Counted from the stretch's first letter, positions 8,087 through 15,450 are shown. The stretch is 25,316 bases of DNA from JACQKA01 sp964462785 (GCA_964462785.1 CAYWZA010000016.1:1-25316); one strand, 5' to 3'. Translations and numbers: made by a program. The notes: generated from the sequence alone by a model not told the origin.

Positions 8087-8737
8087 TTAAATGAGAAGTG
8101 CGACCTGTTCCAGCAGGTGCTTCATGCTTCCGCCTTTATCGTGAAGATACTTTTTTGCGAGGTAGACGGAGTGCAACCCAGCTTTCCTTGCTGCGAGTGC
8201 GCGCTCGAGAGCATCGAGAAACATACCGATACTTTGCAGATCGCGTTCCTCTCCATCTTTCTTTTTAGTGAACACTTCGAGCATGGTGATGCGTTTTGCG
8301 GGCGCTGCGGCGAGGAACGCGGGAATATCAATAATGGACGGATGCCCAGCATTAGTGGAAGAGGGTGCGTTGGCGATAAGTTGCACACGCGAGCGGAAAG
8401 TGGGTAGGAGCCGCGCGGGCGAGGGGGTGAGGAAGAAGAAGACCGCATTGCCGCGCGGCTCCTCGATCGTTTTTAAAAGCGCGTTTTGCGCTTCGCTCGA
8501 AATAGCCGCGCAGGAAATAATAAAAATGCGCCGCTCCAATTCCACGGGGCGCATGATCGCGCGCTCGCGCAACGCGCGCGCATCGTCAATCCGAAACTCC
8601 TGACACTCATATATATAGACATCGGGGCAGCCGATTCGCGGCACACGGCATTTCTCTAACGCGTCTTTAAGCGGATCAAGTTCGCAGGAAATTGCATAGA
8701 CGTGATGCAGTTCGCTGAGAGATTTTGGGAGATCCAT
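8087..8737 (-). CDS. holB: DNA polymerase III delta' subunit-like protein (HolB family)
   Basis: This is a clamp-loader subunit of the AAA+ fold. The recognition segment is SSEAQNALLKTIEEP (79-93), the delta'/DnaX signature, followed by the sensor region and FRSR (about residues 114-117). The protein is only 216 residues, against roughly 300-330 for full delta'. The usual N-terminal nucleotide-binding loop (GxxGxGK) and zinc-binding cysteines are absent: the sequence goes straight from a short N-terminus into VYIYECQEFRIDDARALRERAI. It is therefore probably a non-ATP-binding stator. A DnaX assignment is unlikely without a P-loop. The start follows TAGACT by 6 nt. Confidence 0.85.
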   Translation of the reverse strand: MDLPKSLSELHHVYAISCELDPLKDALEKCRVPRIGCPDVYIYECQEFRIDDARALRERAIMRPVELERRIFIISCAAISSEAQNALLKTIEEPRGNAVFFFLTPSPARLLPTFRSRVQLIANAPSSTNAGHPSIIDIPAFLAAAPAKRITMLEVFTKKKDGEERDLQSIGMFLDALERALAARKAGLHSVYLAKKYLHDKGGSMKHLLEQVALLI

Positions 8738-8749
8738 ACCTGAAGTCTA
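8738..8749 (-). promoter_or_regulatory. -10 box 6 nt before holB
   Basis: On the minus strand the extended -10 TGGTAGACT (hexamer 8744-8749) is followed by TCAGGT and the ATG. It is a weaker match (4 of 6 bases in the hexamer) but has the same 6-nt geometry as the other starts. Confidence 0.45.
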
Positions 8750-8760
8750 CCAAAACAGAT

Positions 8761-8786
8761 GAGGCGCGTCCCGTGGGACGCGCCTC
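8761..8786 (-). terminator. GC-rich hairpin terminator after the small gene behind mreB2
   Basis: The arms at 8761-8770 and 8777-8786 are complementary (10-12 bp, GC-rich). On the minus strand a short T-run (TTTT, 8751-8754 region) follows; on the plus strand a five-T run starts 8 nt later. Since the only transcription reaching it is from the minus strand, it probably ends the mreB2 operon just before the holB promoter. Confidence 0.65.
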
Positions 8787-8803
8787 AACCTCAATTTTTA
8801 GTC

Positions 8804-8974
8804 CTATTTCCGTATCAGCTGTCCAGCCACAGTACGACAGTAACGAACAAACCGCCCCCGATTATCAACCCAGCACCTCCACCACTCAGATACCCGCCCG
8901 TGTGCAAGCAGGTACGTGAGTCCACCCAAGCCACCCCACATCGCGGCGGTGGCAACTGCCTTGCCAATTTCCAT
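8804..8974 (-). CDS. Small membrane protein downstream of mreB2
   Basis: This is a 56-residue protein of unknown family. The start at 8972-8974 is chosen because a perfect AAGGAGG (8984-8990) lies 9 nt upstream; an in-frame start at 8995 would precede that Shine-Dalgarno. A single hydrophobic stretch (about residues 5-25, AVATAAMWGGLGGLTYLLAHG) is followed by a short basic, aromatic tail with two cysteines (WWRCWVDNRGRFVRYCRTVAG). The gene starts 43 nt after the mreB2 stop and is followed by a hairpin, so it is probably cotranscribed with mreB2. A link with the MreB paralogue, for example as a membrane tether, is speculative. Confidence 0.7.
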   Translation of the reverse strand: MEIGKAVATAAMWGGLGGLTYLLAHGRVSEWWRCWVDNRGRFVRYCRTVAGQLIRK

Positions 8975-9017
8975 GCTTAGATGCCTCCTTTGCACCAGTA
9001 AGCATTATATCACATCT

Positions 9018-10031
9018 CTATCTTTTTGCAATAATCGCCTTTTTGTAGACTTCGAGATGTTTGATGACTTCACCTGTCCCCTTCGCGACGCAGAATTGCG
9101 GATCTTTCGCAACGCGCGCCTTTACACCGGTGCGGCGAAACACCAATTCAGGCAAATTGCGCAACTGCGATGAGCCACCGGTGAGCGTAATACCATGATC
9201 AATAATATCTGCAGAAAGCTCGGGTGGCGTATTTTGCAACACATCTTTAATCGCGCCGATCATGGTGCGCAACTCCTTTGCGACGGCGCGCACTATTTCA
9301 TTGGTGCTGATATCCACAGAGCGAGGAAGCCCCGTGAGATAATCGCGACCCTTAACCGGCATCGTGAGCTCTTCTTCCAGCGGCACCGCGGATCCCACTT
9401 TGATTTTCACGTCCTCCGCCATCTTGTCGCCAATCGCCAAATTGTGCGTTTTCTTCAGATACTCGGTGATGCTCTGATCGATGCGATTGCCCGCACATTT
9501 CACTGACGTAGCCGATACGATGCCGCCCAATGAAATCACCGCGACGTCCGTCGTGCCGCCGCCAATATCCACGATCATGTGCCCGCGCGCTTCGTGAATG
9601 GGAATACCCGCGCCAATCGCTGCGAGAATCGGTTCCTTCACGACAAACGCCTCGCGCGCTCCAGCTTTCGTCGCTGCCTCGATGACCGCGCGACGCTCCA
9701 CGGAGGTTACGCCCGCGGGAACAGAGATCATCACTTCTGGTTTGAAAATATTAAAGCGACCCAGCGCTTTTCGTATATAATACCTCAGCATCGCTTCAGT
9801 AACACGATAATCTGAAATCACGCCATCCTTCATTGGGCGATATGCAACAATGTCGTCTGGTGTACGCCCTACCATTTCCTTTGCCTCAATGCCAACAGCA
9901 AGAATCTTGTTATCTCGCTCAGAAACCGCCACCACCGACGGCTCATTGAGCACAATCCCCCGCCCCGGCGCAAACACCAATACTGTCGTCGTCCCAAGAT
10001 CAATGCCGAGCTTAGGATTGAAAGAAAACAT
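9018..10031 (-). CDS. mreB: MreB/Mbl-type actin homologue (copy 2)
   Basis: This second MreB paralogue has about 337 residues. It has phosphate-1 LGIDLGTTTV, phosphate-2 MIVDIGGGTTDVAV and the adenosine motif ITLTGGSSQLRNLPEL. It differs from copy 1 at key positions: GTTTV instead of GTANT, GGSS instead of GGGA, and it lacks the long N-terminal extension. The ATG at 10029-10031 follows TACAAT by 6 nt; a GTG two codons upstream is less likely. It is not next to mreC, but has a small membrane protein behind it. It could be the Mbl/MreBH-type paralogue with a specialised wall or shape role. Confidence 0.95.
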   Translation of the reverse strand: MFSFNPKLGIDLGTTTVLVFAPGRGIVLNEPSVVAVSERDNKILAVGIEAKEMVGRTPDDIVAYRPMKDGVISDYRVTEAMLRYYIRKALGRFNIFKPEVMISVPAGVTSVERRAVIEAATKAGAREAFVVKEPILAAIGAGIPIHEARGHMIVDIGGGTTDVAVISLGGIVSATSVKCAGNRIDQSITEYLKKTHNLAIGDKMAEDVKIKVGSAVPLEEELTMPVKGRDYLTGLPRSVDISTNEIVRAVAKELRTMIGAIKDVLQNTPPELSADIIDHGITLTGGSSQLRNLPELVFRRTGVKARVAKDPQFCVAKGTGEVIKHLEVYKKAIIAKR

Positions 10032-10043
10032 GGACACATTGTA
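10032..10043 (-). promoter_or_regulatory. -10 box 6 nt before mreB copy 2
   Basis: On the minus strand TACAAT (10038-10043) is followed by GTGTCC and the ATG. A purine-rich AGGA occurs too far upstream (about 16 nt) to serve as a Shine-Dalgarno. Leaderless start is predicted. Confidence 0.55.
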
Positions 10044-10078
10044 TGTCCTTTCTTCCTTGCCTCATATTGACACATCTA

Positions 10079-10981
10079 TCAAATCCATTTGCTGTAGCGG
10101 AAAAACCCGTACATGCTAATCGCGACGACGGTCATACCGCCAGCAAACCACCAGAAGATATGCGGGTTGCCAGAACCGGGGAGGTGCGTAATGTTCATGC
10201 CATAAATTGAGGTGATGAGAGAAAGCGGGAGAATAATTGCCGTAAAGAGTGTGAGGATTTTTATGACATTGCTGCGCTTGTTGTCGAGCAAGACGCTCGA
10301 CGTGAGGTAAATGGAATCAATGGTGCTCAGATAGTTTTCAGCAAGATACAGTATGCGATTGTAGCTTGCCGATAGGTCGGAGACATAGGGCTTCATGCTA
10401 TCTCCCCAGAAAGCGAGCCCTGCTTCAGGCACATCTTCTTCCCAGAGCGCTTTCTGCGGTCGCAGTGCACGCAGGAAATCAAGCACCAAGCGCTTCACCA
10501 ATGCAAGACGCTCAATGTTGCGGTCATCAATATAATCGAGCATAGCGTCTTCTGCTGCGTCGACCGCTTGCCGAATGTGCGTAATTTCCGGAGCGGTTTT
10601 CTTTATCAACGCCTTGATGATGCGGTGAAATACATGTCCCGGCATCACCTCCTCGTGCATGTCTTCAGACTGCATATCACGAAATACTTCATCAAAATCA
10701 GGAAATGACCGGTAGCGTATGGTGATAATCGCATGCTTAGTAATGATGAAATCAATTTCGACTGTTTCCATGCGCTGCTGCGCATCGTTGAGGTGGGGGA
10801 AATGCATGACCGCAAACAAATAACTGCCATACGATTCGAACAGCGGGTGCAGCGTCGGCGTCCGCAACTCATCAAGAATGACGGGGTGCACACCGTACTC
10901 TTTCTCAAGCATTGCGATATCTTCCTCGCTGGGCTGTGTGATGTCTTGCCAGGTGAAATCTTTGAACGCGAGTGATTGCAT
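10079..10981 (-). CDS. corA: CorA-type magnesium/divalent cation channel
   Basis: CorA is a homopentameric Mg2+ channel. The 300-residue protein has a long soluble alpha/beta and helical N-terminal part, then two C-terminal membrane helices (about 241-263 and 274-294). The first ends in the signature YGMN (GMN selectivity motif) followed by a loop ITHLPGSGNPH in place of the common MPEL sequence. The C-terminal tail is basic (YSKWI). It is transcribed divergently from the priA-like gene, with the two start codons 56 nt apart. The ATG follows a perfect TATAAT by 7 nt. Confidence 0.95.
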   Translation of the reverse strand: MQSLAFKDFTWQDITQPSEEDIAMLEKEYGVHPVILDELRTPTLHPLFESYGSYLFAVMHFPHLNDAQQRMETVEIDFIITKHAIITIRYRSFPDFDEVFRDMQSEDMHEEVMPGHVFHRIIKALIKKTAPEITHIRQAVDAAEDAMLDYIDDRNIERLALVKRLVLDFLRALRPQKALWEEDVPEAGLAFWGDSMKPYVSDLSASYNRILYLAENYLSTIDSIYLTSSVLLDNKRSNVIKILTLFTAIILPLSLITSIYGMNITHLPGSGNPHIFWWFAGGMTVVAISMYGFFRYSKWI

Positions 10982-10994
10982 GAGGGCTATTATA
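10982..10994 (-). promoter_or_regulatory. Consensus -10 box 7 nt before corA
   Basis: On the minus strand TATAAT (10989-10994) is followed by AGCCCTC and the ATG. A -35-like TTCACA lies 15 nt upstream. No Shine-Dalgarno is present. Confidence 0.65.
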
Positions 10995-11025
10995 GCTCAT
11001 ATTTTCTGATGTGAAGTCTCCGCGG

Positions 11026-11037
11026 TAGTATGCAGGT
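11026..11037 (+). promoter_or_regulatory. -10 box 6 nt before the priA-like gene
   Basis: TAGTAT (11026-11031) is followed by GCAGGT and ATG at 11038. The corA and priA-like promoters face away from each other within 56 nt, both with leaderless geometry. Confidence 0.5.
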
Positions 11038-12891
11038 ATGTATGTCGTGCATGTATATCCTCTCGTCCGCGGCACTCCCCTTTCCGTGCTCTCGTATCTA
11101 TCGCATGAACCCTATGAGAGAGCGGCGCTTGTTCGCGTGCCCATTCGCAAGGCGAGTGTGCCGGCAATCGTATCGCACTGCGAAGACGCGCGGGCAGCTC
11201 GGGCGGCAGTACGCCGCGCAGGGCACCGGCTGCTCGTGATACCTGCACAGACGCCACACACACTTATCGTCCCAGCGCTTCTTGATGCCGCCGAGCATTT
11301 TGCACATGACCATATCGGCACCGTGGGTGCAATACTCACATCGATAGTGCCACAGGCAATCCTCGATAAACCTATTGAACACTCTCTGAAAATCGAACCA
11401 CGAGCAGGTGCACGGTACGAAACGCTCCTCCTCCAGGCACCTCACGCAGAACGCATGAGCTCGTATCGTACACTTATCTTTGATCAATTCGCACAGGCCA
11501 ATTCAGTATTACTGCTCGCGCCGAGCGTCGAAGAGGCTCGCCTGTGCGCAGCGCGCCTTTCAGAAGCAGTGCCTGATCGCGCGCATCTCATACATGGTGC
11601 TCTCACAAAAAAAGAGCTGCGTATTGCGTGGACGGGCGCACTTGCCGCGCGAGAACCTGTTGTGGTTATTGCAACACTATCCGGCATAGGTATCCCGCGC
11701 GCGGATTTCGGTATTATCGTGATTGAACGCGCGCAGAGTGATTACTACATCCGCGAGATGCGTCCGCATGTTGACGTACGTGCTGTTGCTGAGGCGTACG
11801 CGCGTGCGCAATCAATTCCCCTGCTGCTCGCGGATTCGGTGCTACGCGCGACAGACCACGACGCGCTCGAGAAAGGGCGCGCCGCGCAATATCGCCCGAT
11901 GATCACGCGCGCCGTAGGTGCGCGCACAACGCTCGCCGATATGCGCCACTACAAGGAAATGAAGCGTGGCGGGATGCGTATCATTTCCGATGAACTTATC
12001 GAGCGTGTGAAGAAAGTTGAAAAGGATGGATCGCGCCTGTTCATTCTCAGTGGGCGCAAGGGACTTGCCACATCTATCGTGTGCAAGGATTGCGGTGAGA
12101 CGGTGCTCTGCGAGCGCTGCAGCGCGCCCATGAGCCTGCATACGCGCAAAGGCGAGCCGACATTTTTCTGCAATCGCTGCGCGCACTTGAGCGACAGTCT
12201 CGCTCGCTGCCGCGCATGCACTTCATGGAATCTCATCCCGCTGGGAGGCGGCAGCGAGCTCATCATGCGCCAGCTCGCACGCGTAACCGCGCTCCCCATA
12301 TTGCGTATTGACGCAGAAACAACCAAAACCCCCCGCCAGACTGCCCGCGTTGCCGAGCAATTCCTGCGCGAGCCATCAATTCTGATCGGTACCGAACAAG
12401 CACTTGGCTATTTGCCACAGCGAATCCCGCATGTAGCCGTTGCCGCGATCGATGCACTCCTCGCCATTTCCGATTACGCAATCGAGGAACGGTTATTTGC
12501 GCTTTTGATTTCGCTCAGAGAACGTGCCGAACGCTCACTGTTGATTCAAACGCGCACCCCCGAGCATCCAATGCTCATTGATGTCGTATCCGGCGACATC
12601 CGCAATTTCGAAAAGCGCGAACTGAGCACGCGGCGCGCCTTCGGCTTTCCGCCAGAGACAGCAATGCTTTCAATGACACTCTTCGGTAAAGAGGCGTTTG
12701 TAAAAAAGCAGGCAGCGCGCCTCGCCACCAAGCTCGCCAAACACTCGCCAACGCTCGTTCCCGCACACAGCGGCACAAGACGTGGCGTCTCGGTCGTCCT
12801 GCGCATCCCCGCATCACAGTGGCCTGATCAGCACCTCCTCGCCCTCGCCCGCACCCTCGCCCCCCAGTGGGATATTCGCATAAGGACATAG
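11038..12891 (+). CDS. priA: PriA-like primosomal protein N' lacking ATPase motifs
   Basis: PriA is the 3'-5' helicase that reloads the replisome at stalled forks. The 617-residue protein keeps the PriA layout: an N-terminal 3'-BD-like domain, the cysteine-rich zinc insert (CKDCGETVLCERC near 349-361, then CNRC and CRAC), and a recognisable C-terminal core (ERLFALLISL, QTRTPEHP). The helicase motifs are gone. There is no GxGKT where Walker A is expected (SYRTLIFDQFAQANSVLLLA). The DEEH box is replaced by IERAQSDYY (about 228-236). The motif VI arginine finger GRAGR is replaced by RERAER. Binding of forks and zinc is plausible; ATP-driven unwinding is not. It is followed by def and fmt. Confidence 0.85.
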   Translation: MYVVHVYPLVRGTPLSVLSYLSHEPYERAALVRVPIRKASVPAIVSHCEDARAARAAVRRAGHRLLVIPAQTPHTLIVPALLDAAEHFAHDHIGTVGAILTSIVPQAILDKPIEHSLKIEPRAGARYETLLLQAPHAERMSSYRTLIFDQFAQANSVLLLAPSVEEARLCAARLSEAVPDRAHLIHGALTKKELRIAWTGALAAREPVVVIATLSGIGIPRADFGIIVIERAQSDYYIREMRPHVDVRAVAEAYARAQSIPLLLADSVLRATDHDALEKGRAAQYRPMITRAVGARTTLADMRHYKEMKRGGMRIISDELIERVKKVEKDGSRLFILSGRKGLATSIVCKDCGETVLCERCSAPMSLHTRKGEPTFFCNRCAHLSDSLARCRACTSWNLIPLGGGSELIMRQLARVTALPILRIDAETTKTPRQTARVAEQFLREPSILIGTEQALGYLPQRIPHVAVAAIDALLAISDYAIEERLFALLISLRERAERSLLIQTRTPEHPMLIDVVSGDIRNFEKRELSTRRAFGFPPETAMLSMTLFGKEAFVKKQAARLATKLAKHSPTLVPAHSGTRRGVSVVLRIPASQWPDQHLLALARTLAPQWDIRIRT

Positions 12892-12914
12892 AGCATGTTT
12901 TGAAACATGCTCTA
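12889..12914 (+). repeat. 12-bp perfect hairpin at the priA-like stop codon
   Basis: Arms 12889-12900 and 12903-12914 are perfectly complementary. The left arm starts with the TAG stop of the priA-like gene. No T-run follows; the def -10 box comes 25 nt later. This is the third long hairpin in the window that begins at or soon after a stop codon without a U-tract. Confidence 0.75.
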
Positions 12915-12939
12915 GCAAGACAGACCTCAGAATTTGTTG

Positions 12940-12951
12940 TATAGTTCCTTC
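12940..12951 (+). promoter_or_regulatory. -10 box 6 nt before def
   Basis: TATAGT (12940-12945) is followed by TCCTTC and ATG at 12952. A weak -35 AAGACA (12917-12922) lies 17 nt upstream. This promoter decides the start of def against an upstream in-frame TTG at 12934, which would lie inside the promoter. Confidence 0.65.
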
Positions 12952-13479
12952 ATGAATCCTATCGTCGGAGCGGGTGACTCGGTGCTTGCGAAGCGCGCCG
13001 CCGAAGTGCCCCTTGAAAAAATCGAGAGCAGCGACATCAAAAATATTATCGCGCGTATGAAAGTCGCGCTCGCCGGCGAGGCGCTCGGTGTTGCTATTGC
13101 GGCGCCGCAAATTGGAGAGTCCCTCCGTATCTTTGTGGTGGGCGGCAAGGTATTTTCTCAAATCAAGAAGACAAAAGACGAGCCGGATCGCGCATATATC
13201 AATCCCGAAATTTTGAAACTTTCGCGCCGCAGAAAAGACATGCATGAGGGATGCCTTTCGGTGCGCAGCGAAAAGCCGGATACGCTCGTGTGGGGTACCG
13301 TGCCGCGCTCAGAGAAAATAAAAATACGCGCGTATGACGAATCGGGGAAGCTCGCGGAACACAGCGCCTCTGGCTTTCTTGCGCAGATATTTCAGCATGA
13401 AATAGATCATCTTGAAGGGATTTTGTATACATCAAAAGCCACAGACGTATATGAAGAAAAAATTTCAAAACCCGAGTGA
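12952..13479 (+). CDS. def: Peptide deformylase
   Basis: This Fe2+/Zn2+ metalloenzyme removes the N-formyl group from nascent proteins. All three motifs are present in the 175-residue protein: GVAIAAPQIG (motif 1, GxGxAAxQ with A in place of the second G), EGCLS (motif 2, the metal-binding Cys) and QHEIDHLEGIL (motif 3, HExDH with two metal His and catalytic Glu). The ATG start follows the -10 box by 6 nt. fmt overlaps its end, so the pair that adds and removes the formyl group is translated together. An insertion with several lysines (KVFSQIKKTKDE) lies between motifs 1 and 2. Confidence 0.96.
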   Translation: MNPIVGAGDSVLAKRAAEVPLEKIESSDIKNIIARMKVALAGEALGVAIAAPQIGESLRIFVVGGKVFSQIKKTKDEPDRAYINPEILKLSRRRKDMHEGCLSVRSEKPDTLVWGTVPRSEKIKIRAYDESGKLAEHSASGFLAQIFQHEIDHLEGILYTSKATDVYEEKISKPE

Positions 13480-14362
13480 TGTGCGGTTTGCCTTTTTCGG
13501 CACGCCACAGCTTGCGGTTACCGTGCTCGATACACTCCATAGCGCAGGATTCGTTCCCGCCCGCATCATCACCCAGCCGGATACTCCACAAGGTCGCGGC
13601 AAAGTAATCGCTCCCCCGCCGGTCAAAGTGTGGGCGGATGCGCATGGCGTTCCCACAAAGCAACCCTCTAAAATCACTGCCGAATTCACAGCCGAGCTTG
13701 CGCGCGAAGAATGGGATCTTTTCGTCGTCGCTGCCTACGGAAACATCCTGCCGCAGGCGCTCCTTGATATTCCGGCGCATGGCACACTTAACGTGCACCC
13801 ATCGCTTTTGCCGCGCTTACGCGGCCCCTCGCCTATCGTCTCTGCAATTCTCACTGACGAGCGTGAGACGGGGGTGAGCATCATGCTTCTTGATGCAAAA
13901 ATGGATCATGGACCAATCGTCGAGCAGGAAATTGTGGAAATCAAGAACTGGCCGCCGTGCGCATCCGCACTTGAGCAACTGCTCGCCACATGCGGCGGCA
14001 CGCTGCTTGCTGAAACCATATTGCCGTGGATGCGCGGTGGCATTGCCGCACAGGAGCAAGACGATGCACAGGCAACCTTCTGCAAGATCATACAAAAAGA
14101 GGACGGGCTTATAGACCTGCATGACGACCCGTACAAAAATCTTTTAAAAATCAGAGCGTTTGAGGGATGGCCGACTGCGTACACATTTTTCATGCGCGGC
14201 GAACAAAAAATCCGCGTGCAGATCATTGACGCCCACCTCGCCGCCGATGGCTCGCTCGCAATCGACACTGTTCGCCCCGAGGGTAAACGCGATATGCCCT
14301 ATGCTGATTTTAGCCGTTCCGGCGCCATACCCATGGCAAACAAGGCAGCTTTGACTTCATAA
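13451..14362 (+). CDS. fmt: Methionyl-tRNA formyltransferase
   Basis: Fmt transfers a formyl group from 10-formyl-THF to Met-tRNA-fMet. The 303-residue protein has the N-terminal FFGTP, then AYGNILP and LNVHPSLLPRLRGPSPI, which hold the catalytic Asn and His, and the DxGPI segment (MDHGPIV), with D as third catalytic residue. The C-terminal OB-like tRNA-binding domain is shorter than in E. coli (315 residues in total there). The start is ambiguous: ATG 13451 overlaps def by 29 nt; GTG 13481 would place VRFAFFGTP at the N-terminus, 1 nt after the def stop. Neither has a clear Shine-Dalgarno. Confidence 0.94.
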   Translation: MKKKFQNPSDVRFAFFGTPQLAVTVLDTLHSAGFVPARIITQPDTPQGRGKVIAPPPVKVWADAHGVPTKQPSKITAEFTAELAREEWDLFVVAAYGNILPQALLDIPAHGTLNVHPSLLPRLRGPSPIVSAILTDERETGVSIMLLDAKMDHGPIVEQEIVEIKNWPPCASALEQLLATCGGTLLAETILPWMRGGIAAQEQDDAQATFCKIIQKEDGLIDLHDDPYKNLLKIRAFEGWPTAYTFFMRGEQKIRVQIIDAHLAADGSLAIDTVRPEGKRDMPYADFSRSGAIPMANKAALTS

Positions 14363-14379
14363 TTGCTTCATCGTAGTAT
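14351..14379 (+). promoter_or_regulatory. Promoter of the orphan gene at 14427
   Basis: TTGACT (14351-14356, inside the last codons of fmt) and TAGTAT (14374-14379) are separated by exactly 17 nt. The start is expected near 14386, giving a leader of about 40 nt with a small CTCC/GGAG hairpin (14386-14389 with 14395-14398). Confidence 0.65.
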
Positions 14380-14426
14380 TGCACACTCCAAAAAGGAGAG
14401 TTGAAAATTGAATAGGGAGAGACAAC

Positions 14427-14831
14427 ATGCACGCGCATGCCTTACGAAAAGAACGCATCCGCCTCACGCTTGCTTTGCATGCAATGCAGCGACAGTGGCG
14501 AAATTTGGCACGCATCGCCCAACTGCGGCGTGAGCGCACTGATCTTTTAATGACGCTCGCCAATCCGCTGCACCAAGCGCAGCACCACAGTGCATGGGAG
14601 CGCCTTGATGTCATCGTCAAGGAACTGGACGATCATGCCCGCCTGCCGCAGAAGATTGTTGCGCACGAACGCGCGCTCAGGAAAGTTATTCATGAAATCA
14701 AGCGAACGTTCGGACCGCAGTCGTTCCGCGTCGAGCATGATGTCGAGGAAATGCAGTTGCATGCACAGCGGTGGAAAACGCGAAGCCGGACTTGGAAAGA
14801 CCGGCGAATGACGCAATACCGCGCTTCGTAG
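14427..14831 (+). CDS. Hypothetical 134-residue basic, helical protein
   Basis: I do not recognise the family. The protein is highly charged and almost entirely predicted helix: rich in Arg, His, Gln and Glu, without a membrane segment or signal peptide, with possible coiled coils at about 10-45 and 55-90. Its ATG has a strong Shine-Dalgarno (GGGAGA, 14415-14420) 6-7 nt upstream, a 17-nt-spaced promoter and a classic terminator 31 nt after the stop, so it is probably real and well expressed. The charge suggests nucleic-acid or ribosome binding, which is only an inference. Overlapping frames on the other strand have no such signals. Confidence 0.75.
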   Translation: MHAHALRKERIRLTLALHAMQRQWRNLARIAQLRRERTDLLMTLANPLHQAQHHSAWERLDVIVKELDDHARLPQKIVAHERALRKVIHEIKRTFGPQSFRVEHDVEEMQLHAQRWKTRSRTWKDRRMTQYRAS

Positions 14832-14862
14832 CACATGAGCTCTTTGCACACACGTTGCACAC

Positions 14863-14892
14863 GCCCCGTCTTTTGACGGGGCTATTTTTTAT
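14863..14892 (+). terminator. Rho-independent terminator of the orphan gene
   Basis: An 8-bp GC stem (14863-14870 with 14875-14882, loop TTTT) is followed by TATTTTTTAT. It is oriented for the plus-strand gene and overlaps the last codon of the convergent membrane-protein gene. Confidence 0.9.
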
Positions 14893-15088
14893 CAAAAATA
14901 CGGCGCAACAACAGCGCCCCGCTGTAGAGCAGCGTCGCGCATATCAGCGCGATGGTTGTGTATGCGAGCACATTGCTCAGGTCGCGGAATTTTCCGAGCA
15001 CGACAATATTGATGATGATCGAGCAGAACCACAGGAAGCCACTGATGGCGCTCACGAGCAGCCCCCACCACGCATAGCGGGCTTTCAT
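14882..15088 (-). CDS. Small membrane protein coupled to hpf
   Basis: This is a 68-residue protein of unknown family. Two membrane helices (about 6-29 and 39-60) are separated by a short charged loop (GKFRDLSN), and the C-terminus is basic (RRIFDKK). The ATG at 15086-15088 overlaps the hpf stop as ATGA, and a GGAGAGGA Shine-Dalgarno precedes it; an in-frame ATG at 15112 lies inside hpf and is less likely. The arrangement indicates translational coupling to hpf. No function can be assigned. Confidence 0.7.
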   Translation of the reverse strand: MKARYAWWGLLVSAISGFLWFCSIIINIVVLGKFRDLSNVLAYTTIALICATLLYSGALLLRRIFDKK

Positions 15089-15450
15089 GCGTCCTCTCCC
15101 CAGCGCAGCCACTCTTTTATTTGCGCGCCTCCACGACGGATCATGCTCATGTGTTTGTTTTTCCCCCGGCGCAAGCGGCGCGCGATTTCGTCGTGCACGC
15201 CGTCAATCGCTGCGTTCATGCTCTCGCCTGTGTCTTCGGCGCGATAGAATTCGCCGTGCGCATTGAGATTTACCTCTGCGCGAAAGACACGCCCGTGCTG
15301 TTGTGCATGCTCGTGCTCCAGCTCGACGTTGCACAGCGCCTCCGCAGCCGATTCATCCAAAAATTTCTCAAACCCCGCAAGGCGTTTTTCAAGGTATGTG
15401 CGCACCTCATCTGAAAGTGTGTAGTTCGTCGTTTTTATTTGTATCTGCAT
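15085..15450 (-). CDS. hpf: Ribosome hibernation-promoting factor (HPF/YfiA family)
   Basis: HPF binds the decoding centre of idle 30S subunits and protects them. The 121-residue short form has the beta-alpha-beta-beta-beta-alpha fold: MQIQIKTTNYTLSDEVRTYLEKRL, then the AEVNLNAHGEFYRAEDTGESMNAAIDGVHDEIARRLRR segment (AEVNLNAHGEFYRAED then MNAAIDGVHDEIARRLRR) that is diagnostic of the family. The C-terminal tail is short (KNKHMSMIRRGGAQIKEWLRW), without the dimerisation domain of long HPF. It starts 5 nt after the DUF167 stop and overlaps the next small gene by 4 nt. A weak -10-like CAGACT lies 7 nt before the ATG. Confidence 0.92.
   Translation of the reverse strand: MQIQIKTTNYTLSDEVRTYLEKRLAGFEKFLDESAAEALCNVELEHEHAQQHGRVFRAEVNLNAHGEFYRAEDTGESMNAAIDGVHDEIARRLRRGKNKHMSMIRRGGAQIKEWLRWGEDA

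Noticed and set aside
10067..10072. Plus-strand TTGACA in the gap between corA and mreB copy 2
   Set aside because: No -10 hexamer follows at 15-19 nt on the plus strand, and no plus-strand gene begins there.
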